Positions 42,016-49,388 of a DNA stretch of 64,000 nucleotides are shown one piece after another (position 1 is the first letter of the stretch; every line of letters starts with the position of its first letter). Source of the stretch: Naasia sp. SYSU D00057 (GTDB lineage: Bacteria; Actinomycetota; Actinomycetes; Actinomycetales; Microbacteriaceae); contig NZ_JAFMSZ010000006.1 of NCBI RefSeq assembly GCF_017916505.1, positions 1 through 64,000 on the forward strand, written 5' to 3'. The position numbers and the translations under genes were made by a program. The notes beneath the pieces were generated by a model, which saw only the letters and a list, made by a program, of their open reading frames with translations, made no database searches and was not told the origin of the DNA.

Positions 42016-42043
42016 TCGAATCGGTTCGATCGAATCGATTCGA
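42016..42043. promoter_or_regulatory. Two abutting LacI-type operators
   Basis: TCGAATCGGTTCGA (42016-42029) is directly followed by the perfect palindrome TCGAATCGATTCGA (42030-42043). The two differ at a single base. They lie between the divergent LacI and MFS genes, and such CG-centred palindromes are the normal LacI target. The 14-base spacing puts the two sites on different faces of the helix. Confidence 0.75.
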
Positions 42044-42085
42044 AGTGTCCGCCGGCAGTGCCGGCTCTCCGTCGCAAGGGCTCCC

Positions 42086-43303
42086 ATGACCGTCTCAACG
42101 CCTCCGGCTCCGCCCGTACCGCTGACGCGCCGCCAGATCGTGGCCTGGCGCAACGCCGTGTTCTTCATGTTCGCGCTGCCCGGCATCGCCTTCGCGAGCT
42201 GGGCCTCGCGCGTGCCGGCCGTCCGCGACTCGCTCGGGGCCAGCACCGACCAGATGGGCGTCATCCTGAGCGGCATGGCGGTGGGCTCCGTGCTCGGGCT
42301 GCTCGCGTCCGGCCGCATCGTTGCGCGGTTCGGCGCCCGGCGCACGATGGTCGTCACGCTCACCGCCGCCAGCGTGGGCGTCACCATCGCGGGCATCGGC
42401 GCGACCGCCGGCGCCTTCTGGGTCGTCTTCGCCGGGCTCACGCTCGTCGGCGCGGGCAGCGGCATCTGCGACGTCGCGATGAACGTGACGGGCGCCGCGA
42501 ACGAGCGCGCCCTCGGCCGGGCGATCATGCCCATCTTCCACGCCTTCTTCAGCTTCGGCACCATGGTGGGCGCAGCGCTCGGCGCCCTCGCCGAGGTCCT
42601 CGACATCCCGGTGGCCGTGCACTTCGGCGTCATCGCGGTCCTGGTCGCGATCGGCGTGTTCCTCGCGGTGCGGCCGATGCAGGCCGAGCACTTCGGCGGC
42701 GTCGGCGAGCCCGCCGAGGAGGGGCCACGCCGCCGCGGCATGCGGCTCGACCTCGCCACGCTGCTCATCGGCCTCGTCGTGCTCGCCGCCGCCTTCAGCG
42801 AGGGCAGCGCGAACGACTGGCTGGCGCTCGCCATGGTCGACGGCCACGACGTCTCACGCGAGAACGGCGCGATCGTCTTCGGCGTCTTCCTCACCGCGAT
42901 GACTGTCGCGCGGCTCCTCGGCGTCCGCGCCCTCGACAAGTGGGGTCGGGTGCCCGTGCTGCGGGTCTCGTTCGCCCTCGCGGCGGTCGGCCTGCTCGCC
43001 GTGATATTCGCCCCGACCCCGCTCCTCGCCGCTGTGGGCGCCGTCGCCTGGGGCTTCGGCTCGGCGCTCGGCTTCCCGGTCGGGATGTCCGCCGCGGCCG
43101 ACGACCCCGCGAAGGCGGCGGCCCGCGTGGGCGCCGTCGCCACCATCGGCTACTTCGCCTTCCTCGTCGGCCCGCCCTCGATCGGCTTCCTCGGCGAGCA
43201 CTTCGGCATCCTGCCCGCCCTGCTCGTCGTGCTGGTGCTCGTCACGGTCGGCGGCCTGGTCGCCGCCGCGGTGCGCGAGCCGAAGGCTGCGCCCACCGAG
43301 TAG
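42086..43303 (+). CDS. MFS transporter (FucP/ProP-like inner membrane carrier)
   Basis: A 405-residue major facilitator with about twelve membrane segments, of the YbjJ-like group: WASRVPAVRDSLGASTDQMGVILSGMAVGSVLGLLASGRIVARFGARRT matches its helix 1-3 region, and NDWLALAMVDGHDVSRENGAIVFG lies in the second half. Substrates of this group are sugars or unknown. ATG 42086 is 42 bases after the tandem LacI operators, which should control it. A charged loop near residue 200-222 separates the two halves. Confidence 0.9.
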   Translation: MTVSTPPAPPVPLTRRQIVAWRNAVFFMFALPGIAFASWASRVPAVRDSLGASTDQMGVILSGMAVGSVLGLLASGRIVARFGARRTMVVTLTAASVGVTIAGIGATAGAFWVVFAGLTLVGAGSGICDVAMNVTGAANERALGRAIMPIFHAFFSFGTMVGAALGALAEVLDIPVAVHFGVIAVLVAIGVFLAVRPMQAEHFGGVGEPAEEGPRRRGMRLDLATLLIGLVVLAAAFSEGSANDWLALAMVDGHDVSRENGAIVFGVFLTAMTVARLLGVRALDKWGRVPVLRVSFALAAVGLLAVIFAPTPLLAAVGAVAWGFGSALGFPVGMSAAADDPAKAAARVGAVATIGYFAFLVGPPSIGFLGEHFGILPALLVVLVLVTVGGLVAAAVREPKAAPTE

Positions 43304-43383
43304 CGCCGGACGCAACCCCGCGCATCCTCGGCTGCCGGCGGCGAGCATGGAGCGGACGACGCGAACGGAAGGACGGACGCCGC

Positions 43384-44394
43384 ATGCAGTATCGGTACCT
43401 CGGGAACAGCGGGGTGAAGGTCTCGGCCATCACCTACGGCAACTGGCTCACCCACGGCTCGCAGGTGGAGAACGACACCGCAGTGCAGTGCGTGCACGCC
43501 GCGCTCGACGCCGGCATCAGCACCTTCGACACCGCCGACGTCTACGCCAACACGGTCGCGGAGGAGGTGCTCGGCGACGCCCTCAAGGGGCAGCGCCGCG
43601 AGTCGCTCGAGATCGCCACCAAGGTCTTCGGTCCGACCGGACCGAAGGGGCACAACGACGTCGGGCTGTCGCGCAAGCACATCCTCGAGTCGATCAACGG
43701 CTCGCTGCGGCGGCTGCAGACCGACTACGTCGACCTCTACCAGGCCCACCGCTACGACGTGGAGACGCCGCTCGAGGAGACGATGCAGGCCTTCGCCGAC
43801 ATCGTCCGTCAGGGCAAGGTGCTCTACATCGGCGTCAGCGAGTGGACGGCGGAGCAGATCCGCGCGGGCCACGAGCTCGCCACCCAGCTCGGCGTGCAGC
43901 TCATCTCGAACCAGCCGCAGTACTCGCTGCTCTGGCGGGTGATCGACGAGCAGGTCGTGCCCACCTCCAGGGAGCTCGGCATCTCGCAGATCGTCTGGTC
44001 GCCGCTCGCGCAGGGCGTGCTCACCGGCAAGTACCAGCCCGGCGCCGAGCCGCCGGAGGGCAGTCGCGCGACCGACGAGAAGGGCGGCGCGAACATGATC
44101 GCCCGCTGGATGAAGGACGACATCCTCGAAGGCGTCCAGCGCCTCCGCCCCATCGCCGACGACCTCGGCATCAGCATGGGCAACCTCGCGCTCGCCTGGG
44201 TGCTGAAGAACGACAACGTCGCCTCCGCGATAATCGGCGCGTCCCGCCCCGAGCAGGTGGGCGAGAACGCGGCCGCCGTCGACGTGGAGCTCGACGACGA
44301 GGCGATGCGCCGCATCGAGGACGCGGTCGGCGCTCTCGCGGAGCGCGACGCGTCCCTCACGGCGAAGTCGTCGCCCGCCCAGCGCGAGGTGTAA
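43384..44394 (+). CDS. Aldo/keto reductase (voltage-gated K+ channel beta-subunit type)
   Basis: A 336-residue NADPH-dependent aldo/keto reductase. The catalytic tetrad is visible: Asp and Tyr in FDTADVYANTVAEEVLG, Lys in IATKVFGP and His in YQAHRYD. The C-terminal NADPH site is AIIGASRPEQVGENAAAVDVEL. The overall sequence is of the AKR6/AKR14 type, which reduces methylglyoxal and other aldehydes. ATG 43384 follows a purine-rich GGAAGGACGGAC. It is followed by an imperfect long hairpin that separates it from the convergent MMPL gene. Confidence 0.93.
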   Translation: MQYRYLGNSGVKVSAITYGNWLTHGSQVENDTAVQCVHAALDAGISTFDTADVYANTVAEEVLGDALKGQRRESLEIATKVFGPTGPKGHNDVGLSRKHILESINGSLRRLQTDYVDLYQAHRYDVETPLEETMQAFADIVRQGKVLYIGVSEWTAEQIRAGHELATQLGVQLISNQPQYSLLWRVIDEQVVPTSRELGISQIVWSPLAQGVLTGKYQPGAEPPEGSRATDEKGGANMIARWMKDDILEGVQRLRPIADDLGISMGNLALAWVLKNDNVASAIIGASRPEQVGENAAAVDVELDDEAMRRIEDAVGALAERDASLTAKSSPAQREV

Positions 44395-44403
44395 GGGCCG
44401 CTT

Positions 44404-44459
44404 GCAACTGAACGACCATTTCGCAACCGCGTGCCGTTGCGAGATGGTCGTCCGGTTGC
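44404..44459. terminator. Long imperfect hairpin between convergent genes
   Basis: Three paired blocks build one stem: GCAAC/GTTGC (44404/44455), ACGACCAT/ATGGTCGT (44412/44444) and TCGCAAC/GTTGCGA (44421/44436), with an 8-base loop. It sits 10 bases from both stop codons and can end both transcripts. Confidence 0.75.
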
Positions 44460-44468
44460 GGGAGGTGC

Positions 44469-46994
44469 TCAGCGGGCGGCGGCGAGCTCCGGGTCGCGCT
44501 GCTCGGCCGCCGCAGGGTGCACCGGGTGGGTGCGCTCGAGCTCGGCGCCCTCCACGTCGACGTTCGGCACGATGCGGTCGAGCCACTTCGGCAGCCACCA
44601 GGCGGCGTCGCCGAGCAGGTGCATGACGGCCGGGATCAGCAGCATCCGCACGACGAAGGCGTCGATGAGCACGCCGAACGCGAGGCCGAAGCCGAGCGGG
44701 CGGATCATCGCCATGTGCGAGAAGACGAACCCGCCGAACACCGCGATCATGATGATCGCCGCCGCCGTGACGACCGCTCGGCCGTTGCGGAGGCCGGCGA
44801 CGACCGCCTGCCGGGCCGGGACGCCGTGCACGTACGCCTCCCGCATGCCGGAGACGAGGAACAGCTGGTAGTCCATCGCGAGGCCGAAGAGGACGCCCAT
44901 CACGATGATCGGGGCGAAGCTCAGCACCGGGCCCGGGTCGTGGACGCCGAACACGTCGGCCAGGAAACCGTCCTGATAGACGGCGGTCATCCCGCCGAAC
45001 GCGGCGAACAGCGTCAGCACGAAGCCGCCCGTCGCCACCAGGGGCACGAGCAGCGACCGGAAGACGACGATGAGGATGATCAGCGACAGGCCGACGACGA
45101 CCGCGAGGTACACGGGGAGCGCCGCGGCGAGCTTCTCGGACACGTCGATGTTGCCGGTGGCGGATCCTGCGACGCCGAGCTCGATGCCGCCGTCGAGCGG
45201 CGACAGGTCGCGCAGCGCGTGCACCAGCTGCTCCGTCGAGACGCTCGAGGGTCCCTCGGCGGGCACCACCTGGAAGGCGAAGAAGTCCCGGTCGTCGGAG
45301 ACGCCGGCGGGCGCCACGGCGACGACGTCGTCCTGCTCCATCAGGCGGTCCGCGAGGTCCGCCTGGGTGGGAGCCACCTCGTCCTCGGCGACCGCCTCGG
45401 GCAGGTTCGCGACGACGATCAGCGGCCCGTTCTGGCCCGGCCCGAACTCCTCGGCGATTACGTTGTAGGCGCGGTACTGAGTGGAGTCCTGCGCCTCCGA
45501 TGAGCCGTCGGGCAGCCCGAGCCGCATCGAGAGGGCTGGGATCGCCACCGCGAGCAGGGCGGCGACGGCGAGGACGACGGTGAGGACGGCGCGGCCGGTG
45601 CCCATCGGGTGGATCGCCGTCGACGCGTGTGCGCCGTGGCCGAGGCGGGCGCGCGCCCGCTTGTTCAGCGCGCGCATCCCGACGAGCCCGAGCAGCGCCG
45701 GCGTCATCGTGATGGCGACGAGCACCGCGATGAGGACGCAGGCGGCGCCCACGATGCCCATGACGCCGAGGAACGGGATGCCGGTGACAGTGAGCGCGAG
45801 GAGGGCGATGAGCACGGTCGAGCCGGCGAAGACGACCGCGCCGCCGGAGGTGCCGTTCGCGAGCCCGATCGACTCGTGCACATCCATGCCCTGCAGCAGC
45901 TGCCGCCGGTGCCGGTTGAGGATGAAGAGCGAGTAGTCGATGCCGACCGCGAGGCCGAGCATCACGCCGAGCACCGGGGTGACCGACGACATGTCGACGA
46001 CGCCGGAGAACGCCAGCGAGCCGGCCACGCCGACGCCGACGCCGATGATCGAGGAGACGAGCGGCAGGAGCGCGGGCAGCACCGCGCGCAGCATCACGAG
46101 CAGCACGAGGGCCGCGAGCACGACGCCGATGATCTCGCCGACGCCGAGGATGCCCTCGACGCTCGCTGCGATGGTGGACGAGTAGTCGACGTCGACACCC
46201 TCGATGCCGGCCCCGTCGAGCTCCTCGGCGACCGCGGACTTCACCTCGGCGGAGAGGCTGAACGTGTCCGTGTCGAAGACGACGACGCCGGTCGCGGTGC
46301 TGCCGTCCGACGAGACCGTGCGGATCCCCGCGGCGTCCGCGAGCAGGCGCTCCGCCGCGTCGAGCTGGACGCTCTGCGCCTCGAGCTCGGCGACGCCGGC
46401 GTCGAGCTGCGTCTGCTGCTCGTCGAGGGTCGCCCGCTGCGCGTCGAGCTGCGCCTGCTGGGCCTCGAGCGTGGCGGAGGGGACCCCGGCGGCCTCGGCC
46501 TGCGCGGCCGCCGCGTCGAGCTGCTGCTGGGCGGCGTCGAGCTGGGCGCGCCCGGCGTCGAGCTGCTGGCGGCCCGCGTCGAGCTGCGCCCGCCCGGCCT
46601 CGAGCTGCGCGGCGCCGTCCTCGACCTGCCGCTGCTGGTCGGCGCGCTGGGTCTCGGTCGCGAAGGGGTCGACCACGTCCTGGACGCCGTCGACGTCGGT
46701 GAGGCCGGCGAGGAGGGTGCTGATCTCCGAGCGATGCTCCTCGCTCAGGGCGGACCCGTCTGCCGAGCGGAAGACCACCGTGCCCGTCGCGCCGTCGACG
46801 CCCGAGATCTCCTCCCCGAGCTGATCGGTGACCTGCTCGGTCTCGGTGCCCGGGATGCTGAAGCTCGAGGCGAGGCTGCCGCCCGCGACGAGGAAGGCGC
46901 CGCCGGCGACGCCGAGCGCGAGCAGCCAGGCGAGGATCACCAGCCAGGCGCGGCGGGCGGAGAACCGGCCGAGCCGGTACAGGAGTTGGGCCAT
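44469..46994 (-). CDS. MMPL/RND-family transporter with extracytoplasmic heptad-repeat segment
   Basis: An 841-residue membrane protein with the twelve-helix MMPL layout: one helix at about 15-40, an outside domain to about 235, five helices, then the same plan in the second half. LRAVLPALLPLVSSIIGVGVG and LGLAVGIDYSLFILNRHRRQL are family marks, as is GLAMDYQLFLVSGMREAYVHG. Unlike usual MMPLs, the first outside domain holds a coiled coil (about 110-225) of QLDAGRQ-type heptads. ATG 46994 (MAQLLYRLGRF) was chosen over an upstream start at 47024. Divergent from a TetR regulator. Confidence 0.92.
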   Translation of the reverse strand: MAQLLYRLGRFSARRAWLVILAWLLALGVAGGAFLVAGGSLASSFSIPGTETEQVTDQLGEEISGVDGATGTVVFRSADGSALSEEHRSEISTLLAGLTDVDGVQDVVDPFATETQRADQQRQVEDGAAQLEAGRAQLDAGRQQLDAGRAQLDAAQQQLDAAAAQAEAAGVPSATLEAQQAQLDAQRATLDEQQTQLDAGVAELEAQSVQLDAAERLLADAAGIRTVSSDGSTATGVVVFDTDTFSLSAEVKSAVAEELDGAGIEGVDVDYSSTIAASVEGILGVGEIIGVVLAALVLLVMLRAVLPALLPLVSSIIGVGVGVAGSLAFSGVVDMSSVTPVLGVMLGLAVGIDYSLFILNRHRRQLLQGMDVHESIGLANGTSGGAVVFAGSTVLIALLALTVTGIPFLGVMGIVGAACVLIAVLVAITMTPALLGLVGMRALNKRARARLGHGAHASTAIHPMGTGRAVLTVVLAVAALLAVAIPALSMRLGLPDGSSEAQDSTQYRAYNVIAEEFGPGQNGPLIVVANLPEAVAEDEVAPTQADLADRLMEQDDVVAVAPAGVSDDRDFFAFQVVPAEGPSSVSTEQLVHALRDLSPLDGGIELGVAGSATGNIDVSEKLAAALPVYLAVVVGLSLIILIVVFRSLLVPLVATGGFVLTLFAAFGGMTAVYQDGFLADVFGVHDPGPVLSFAPIIVMGVLFGLAMDYQLFLVSGMREAYVHGVPARQAVVAGLRNGRAVVTAAAIIMIAVFGGFVFSHMAMIRPLGFGLAFGVLIDAFVVRMLLIPAVMHLLGDAAWWLPKWLDRIVPNVDVEGAELERTHPVHPAAAEQRDPELAAAR

Positions 46995-47058
46995 CGGGAG
47001 GAGCGTCCTTCGATCGGGGAGCAAGTCGGCGCCTCGTCGAGCCTCCGCTCAGCGTACT

Positions 47059-47088
47059 CAACAGCTGTAGGAAAACCGACAGATGTTG
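47059..47088. promoter_or_regulatory. Candidate TetR operator
   Basis: CAACAGCTGT (47059-47068) and ACAGATGTTG (47079-47088) form an inverted repeat (CAACA..TGT / ACA..TGTTG) around a 10-base centre, midway between the divergent MMPL and TetR starts. The size and position fit a TetR-family site. Confidence 0.6.
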
Positions 47089-47131
47089 GGCTTCTTGTCA
47101 GGATGGGCTCCCGGGCTGGCATGATCCCTCT

Positions 47132-47689
47132 ATGGACCCCCGCATCGCACGCACGCGGAGCAGCCTTCAGCAGGCGCTGCTCGAGCTGGCGCGCGAGTCT
47201 CCGCTCGAGACGATCACCGTCGGCGACATCGCCGAGCGGGCCGGGGTCAACCGCAGCAGCTTCTACCAGCACTACTCCGACAAGGAGACGCTGCTCGCCG
47301 ACGCCCTCGACGCGGCGGCCGAGGAGGCCGCGGCCGAGCTGCCCGTGCTCGAGGAGCTGCCTGACGGACCACCCGCGGCCCTCGTCGCCTACCTGGCGCA
47401 TGTCGACGCGAACGCCGACCTCTACCGGAGGGCGCTCGGCGAGCAGGGGTCCGCCGTGGTCATGGCGCGGGTCCGCGGGACCATCGAGACGGTGGTGCGG
47501 GACGCGGTCGCCGGGTCCGGCGTGCCGGGCTTCGACGACGTGCCGATCGACGTGGTCGCGGCGGGGATCACCGGCTCCGCCCTGGGCGTCATCCGCGCCT
47601 GGGTCGACCGCGACCCGCGCCCTCCCGTGGAGACCGCGACCGCCTGGCTCTGGCGGATGCTGCTGGGGCCGAGCGGCCCCGCGCGCTGA
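47132..47689 (+). CDS. TetR/AcrR-family transcriptional regulator
   Basis: A 185-residue repressor. The HTH is ITVGDIAERAGVNRSSFYQHYSDKETLLADAL (about 28-59), preceded by RIARTRSSLQQALLELARE. The C-terminal ligand domain is all-helical. ATG 47132 is 137 bases from the MMPL start, with an inverted repeat between them, so it most likely represses MMPL export. It converges on the following membrane-protein gene with only 9 bases between stops. Confidence 0.9.
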   Translation: MDPRIARTRSSLQQALLELARESPLETITVGDIAERAGVNRSSFYQHYSDKETLLADALDAAAEEAAAELPVLEELPDGPPAALVAYLAHVDANADLYRRALGEQGSAVVMARVRGTIETVVRDAVAGSGVPGFDDVPIDVVAAGITGSALGVIRAWVDRDPRPPVETATAWLWRMLLGPSGPAR

Positions 47690-47698
47690 CTCCCTCCG

Positions 47699-48679
47699 TC
47701 AGGCGAGCGCGGCCGCGGGCTCGGCGACCGGGTGCATCCGGGCGGCGGCGAGGATCGCCGTGACGGCCGCGAGGGCGGCCACCGCGATCCCCGCGGCGGC
47801 CCACAGCGTGAGCAGGTCGGGCTGCACGATCGACTGGCCGCGCAGCGCCTGCCAGGTGACGAGCGCGACGACCGCCGCGTAGGCGCCGGCGCCGACCGCG
47901 ACCAGTCGAACCCGCACGCGCACGTCCCGGAACGCGGTCACCCGCCGAGACAGCAGCTCGAGCACGAGGAGCGCGAGCGGCAGCGCCTGCAGGGCGTGCA
48001 TCCCGACGAAGTGCGGGATGCGCAGGTCGCCGGCCACCGTGCTCCAGCCGAGGATCGGCAGTCCCGGCCCGCCGTCCGGCAGGCCCACCGTGTGGGCGCC
48101 CGCGATGCCCTTGAAGTCGGCGAGCTGCTGGGCGGTCGGGCTCGTCATCAGGTAGCCGAGGCCCAGCCCGACGACGGAGATCGCCGCGCCGAGCCGGATC
48201 GCCCAGGTGCGCGCGCGGTCGCCGAGCGGGTTGCGGAACAGGAGCGCCGCGACCACGAGGTTGGCGATCCAGAGCACCGCGATGGAGCCGGCCATGATCG
48301 CCCAGAGCGTGGTGCTGAGCGGGGTGGAGACGTTGAAGTGGCTCGTCGTGCCTGCCGCGGCGACGGCCGCGATAATGGCGACCTCGAGGAGGATCGCGAC
48401 CGCGATCACCGTGCCGGCGATGCGCGCCACTCGGCGGCCGCGGCCGACCTGTGCGATCAGCCACGACCAGGTCACCGTGTAGATCGCGGAGGAGATGGCG
48501 AACTTCAGGGGCTTGTCCCACTGGTTGAGCCCGGTGACCTCCGTGGTGCTGAGGAATCGCCCGGCGAGCGCGACGAGGGCGAGCAGCGCCATCGCCGCCG
48601 CGACGGCGAGCAGCGGGCGGTGCCACTCGATCCGAGCGGGCAAGGCGCGAGGGGAGCGAGGGGAGGCGAGTGCGGTCAT
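47699..48679 (-). CDS. Polytopic membrane protein of unknown function
   Basis: A 326-residue integral membrane protein with about eight hydrophobic segments. It includes GLNQWDKPLKFAISSAIYTVTWSWLIAQV near residue 50 and RIPHFVGMHALQALPLALLVLE near 220. The histidines in HFVGMHALQ could bind heme or metal. I do not recognise a named family. It is the second gene of an operon with the MerR regulator (12 bases apart) and is likely its target. Confidence 0.75.
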   Translation of the reverse strand: MTALASPRSPRALPARIEWHRPLLAVAAAMALLALVALAGRFLSTTEVTGLNQWDKPLKFAISSAIYTVTWSWLIAQVGRGRRVARIAGTVIAVAILLEVAIIAAVAAAGTTSHFNVSTPLSTTLWAIMAGSIAVLWIANLVVAALLFRNPLGDRARTWAIRLGAAISVVGLGLGYLMTSPTAQQLADFKGIAGAHTVGLPDGGPGLPILGWSTVAGDLRIPHFVGMHALQALPLALLVLELLSRRVTAFRDVRVRVRLVAVGAGAYAAVVALVTWQALRGQSIVQPDLLTLWAAAGIAVAALAAVTAILAAARMHPVAEPAAALA

Positions 48680-48691
48680 GGGGTGCTCCTG

Positions 48692-49339
48692 TCAGGCTGC
48701 AGGGGGGGAGGAAGTGGGGGAGGGGAACAGCACCGACGTCATGTGCTCCTGCGCCATGCGCCGGAGGGCGGCGAGCAGGGCGTCGCCGAGCACTGTGCCG
48801 GCGACGACGGTCTCGGTCATCGCCTCGATGTCGGGCTGCGCTGCCACCGCACGGAGGTCCACTTCCGCAATGGCTGCGGCGGCCTGCGCGTACGGCGTCA
48901 GCAGGGAGCGCAGGCCGTCGAGGCCGAGGGCGTCGAACGCGTCGAGGATGTTGCTCGCGGCGACCCGGCCGGGGTTGCCGGGTCCGACGTGCCAGCCCTG
49001 CGCCTCGACGAGCTCGTCGAGGCGCCGCCGGGACTCGTCCGAGCCCTCGGCGGAGTAGACCGCGGTCCGGGACACGGCGAGCTGCGCGCGCTCGAAGACA
49101 TGCGCCAGGGAGAGGTCGGGGGAGTCGACGGCGCCGAGCACGTCTTTCGCTGTCGCGATGGACAGGCCCCCGATGTCGATGAGCGCGCGGATGAGGTGCA
49201 GCCGCTTGACGTGCTGCTCCCCGTACTCGGACGAGGTGGGCCCGAGCGCCGTCCCTGCGGGCAGCAGGCCCTCGCGGACGTAGTACTTGATCGACGGCAC
49301 GGGGACGCGGCTGCGACGGCTGAGCTCGGAGATGCGCAC
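48692..49339 (-). CDS. MerR-family transcriptional regulator
   Basis: A 215-residue regulator. The MerR HTH with wing is MRISELSRRSRVPVPSIKYYVREGLLPAG (1-29), followed by EYGEQHVKRLHLIRALIDIGGLSI and a long ligand-binding domain. There are no metal-binding Cys clusters, so a drug or organic signal is more likely than a metal. GTG 49339 starts only four bases from an array of inverted repeats at 49343-49372, so it controls its own operon, including the membrane protein downstream. Confidence 0.9.
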   Translation of the reverse strand: MRISELSRRSRVPVPSIKYYVREGLLPAGTALGPTSSEYGEQHVKRLHLIRALIDIGGLSIATAKDVLGAVDSPDLSLAHVFERAQLAVSRTAVYSAEGSDESRRRLDELVEAQGWHVGPGNPGRVAASNILDAFDALGLDGLRSLLTPYAQAAAAIAEVDLRAVAAQPDIEAMTETVVAGTVLGDALLAALRRMAQEHMTSVLFPSPTSSPPAA

Positions 49340-49342
49340 GTC

Positions 49343-49372
49343 GATAGTATGACTATCGATAGCGCGACTATC
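49343..49372 (-). promoter_or_regulatory. Tandem GATAG/CTATC operators before the MerR gene
   Basis: GATAGT-ATG-ACTATC (49343-49357) is followed with no gap by GATAG-CGCGA-CTATC (49358-49372). The overlap of the two makes a central CTATCGATAG palindrome identical to the one before the DUF2975 gene. It ends 4 bases from the GTG start, which suggests a very short or absent leader. Confidence 0.7.
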
Positions 49373-49388
49373 AAGAGCAGAGAGACGC

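Noticed and set aside
46350-46680. CRISPR-like or minisatellite array in the MMPL gene
   Set aside because: The 21-base periodicity comes from heptad codons within a conserved reading frame; there are no spacers.
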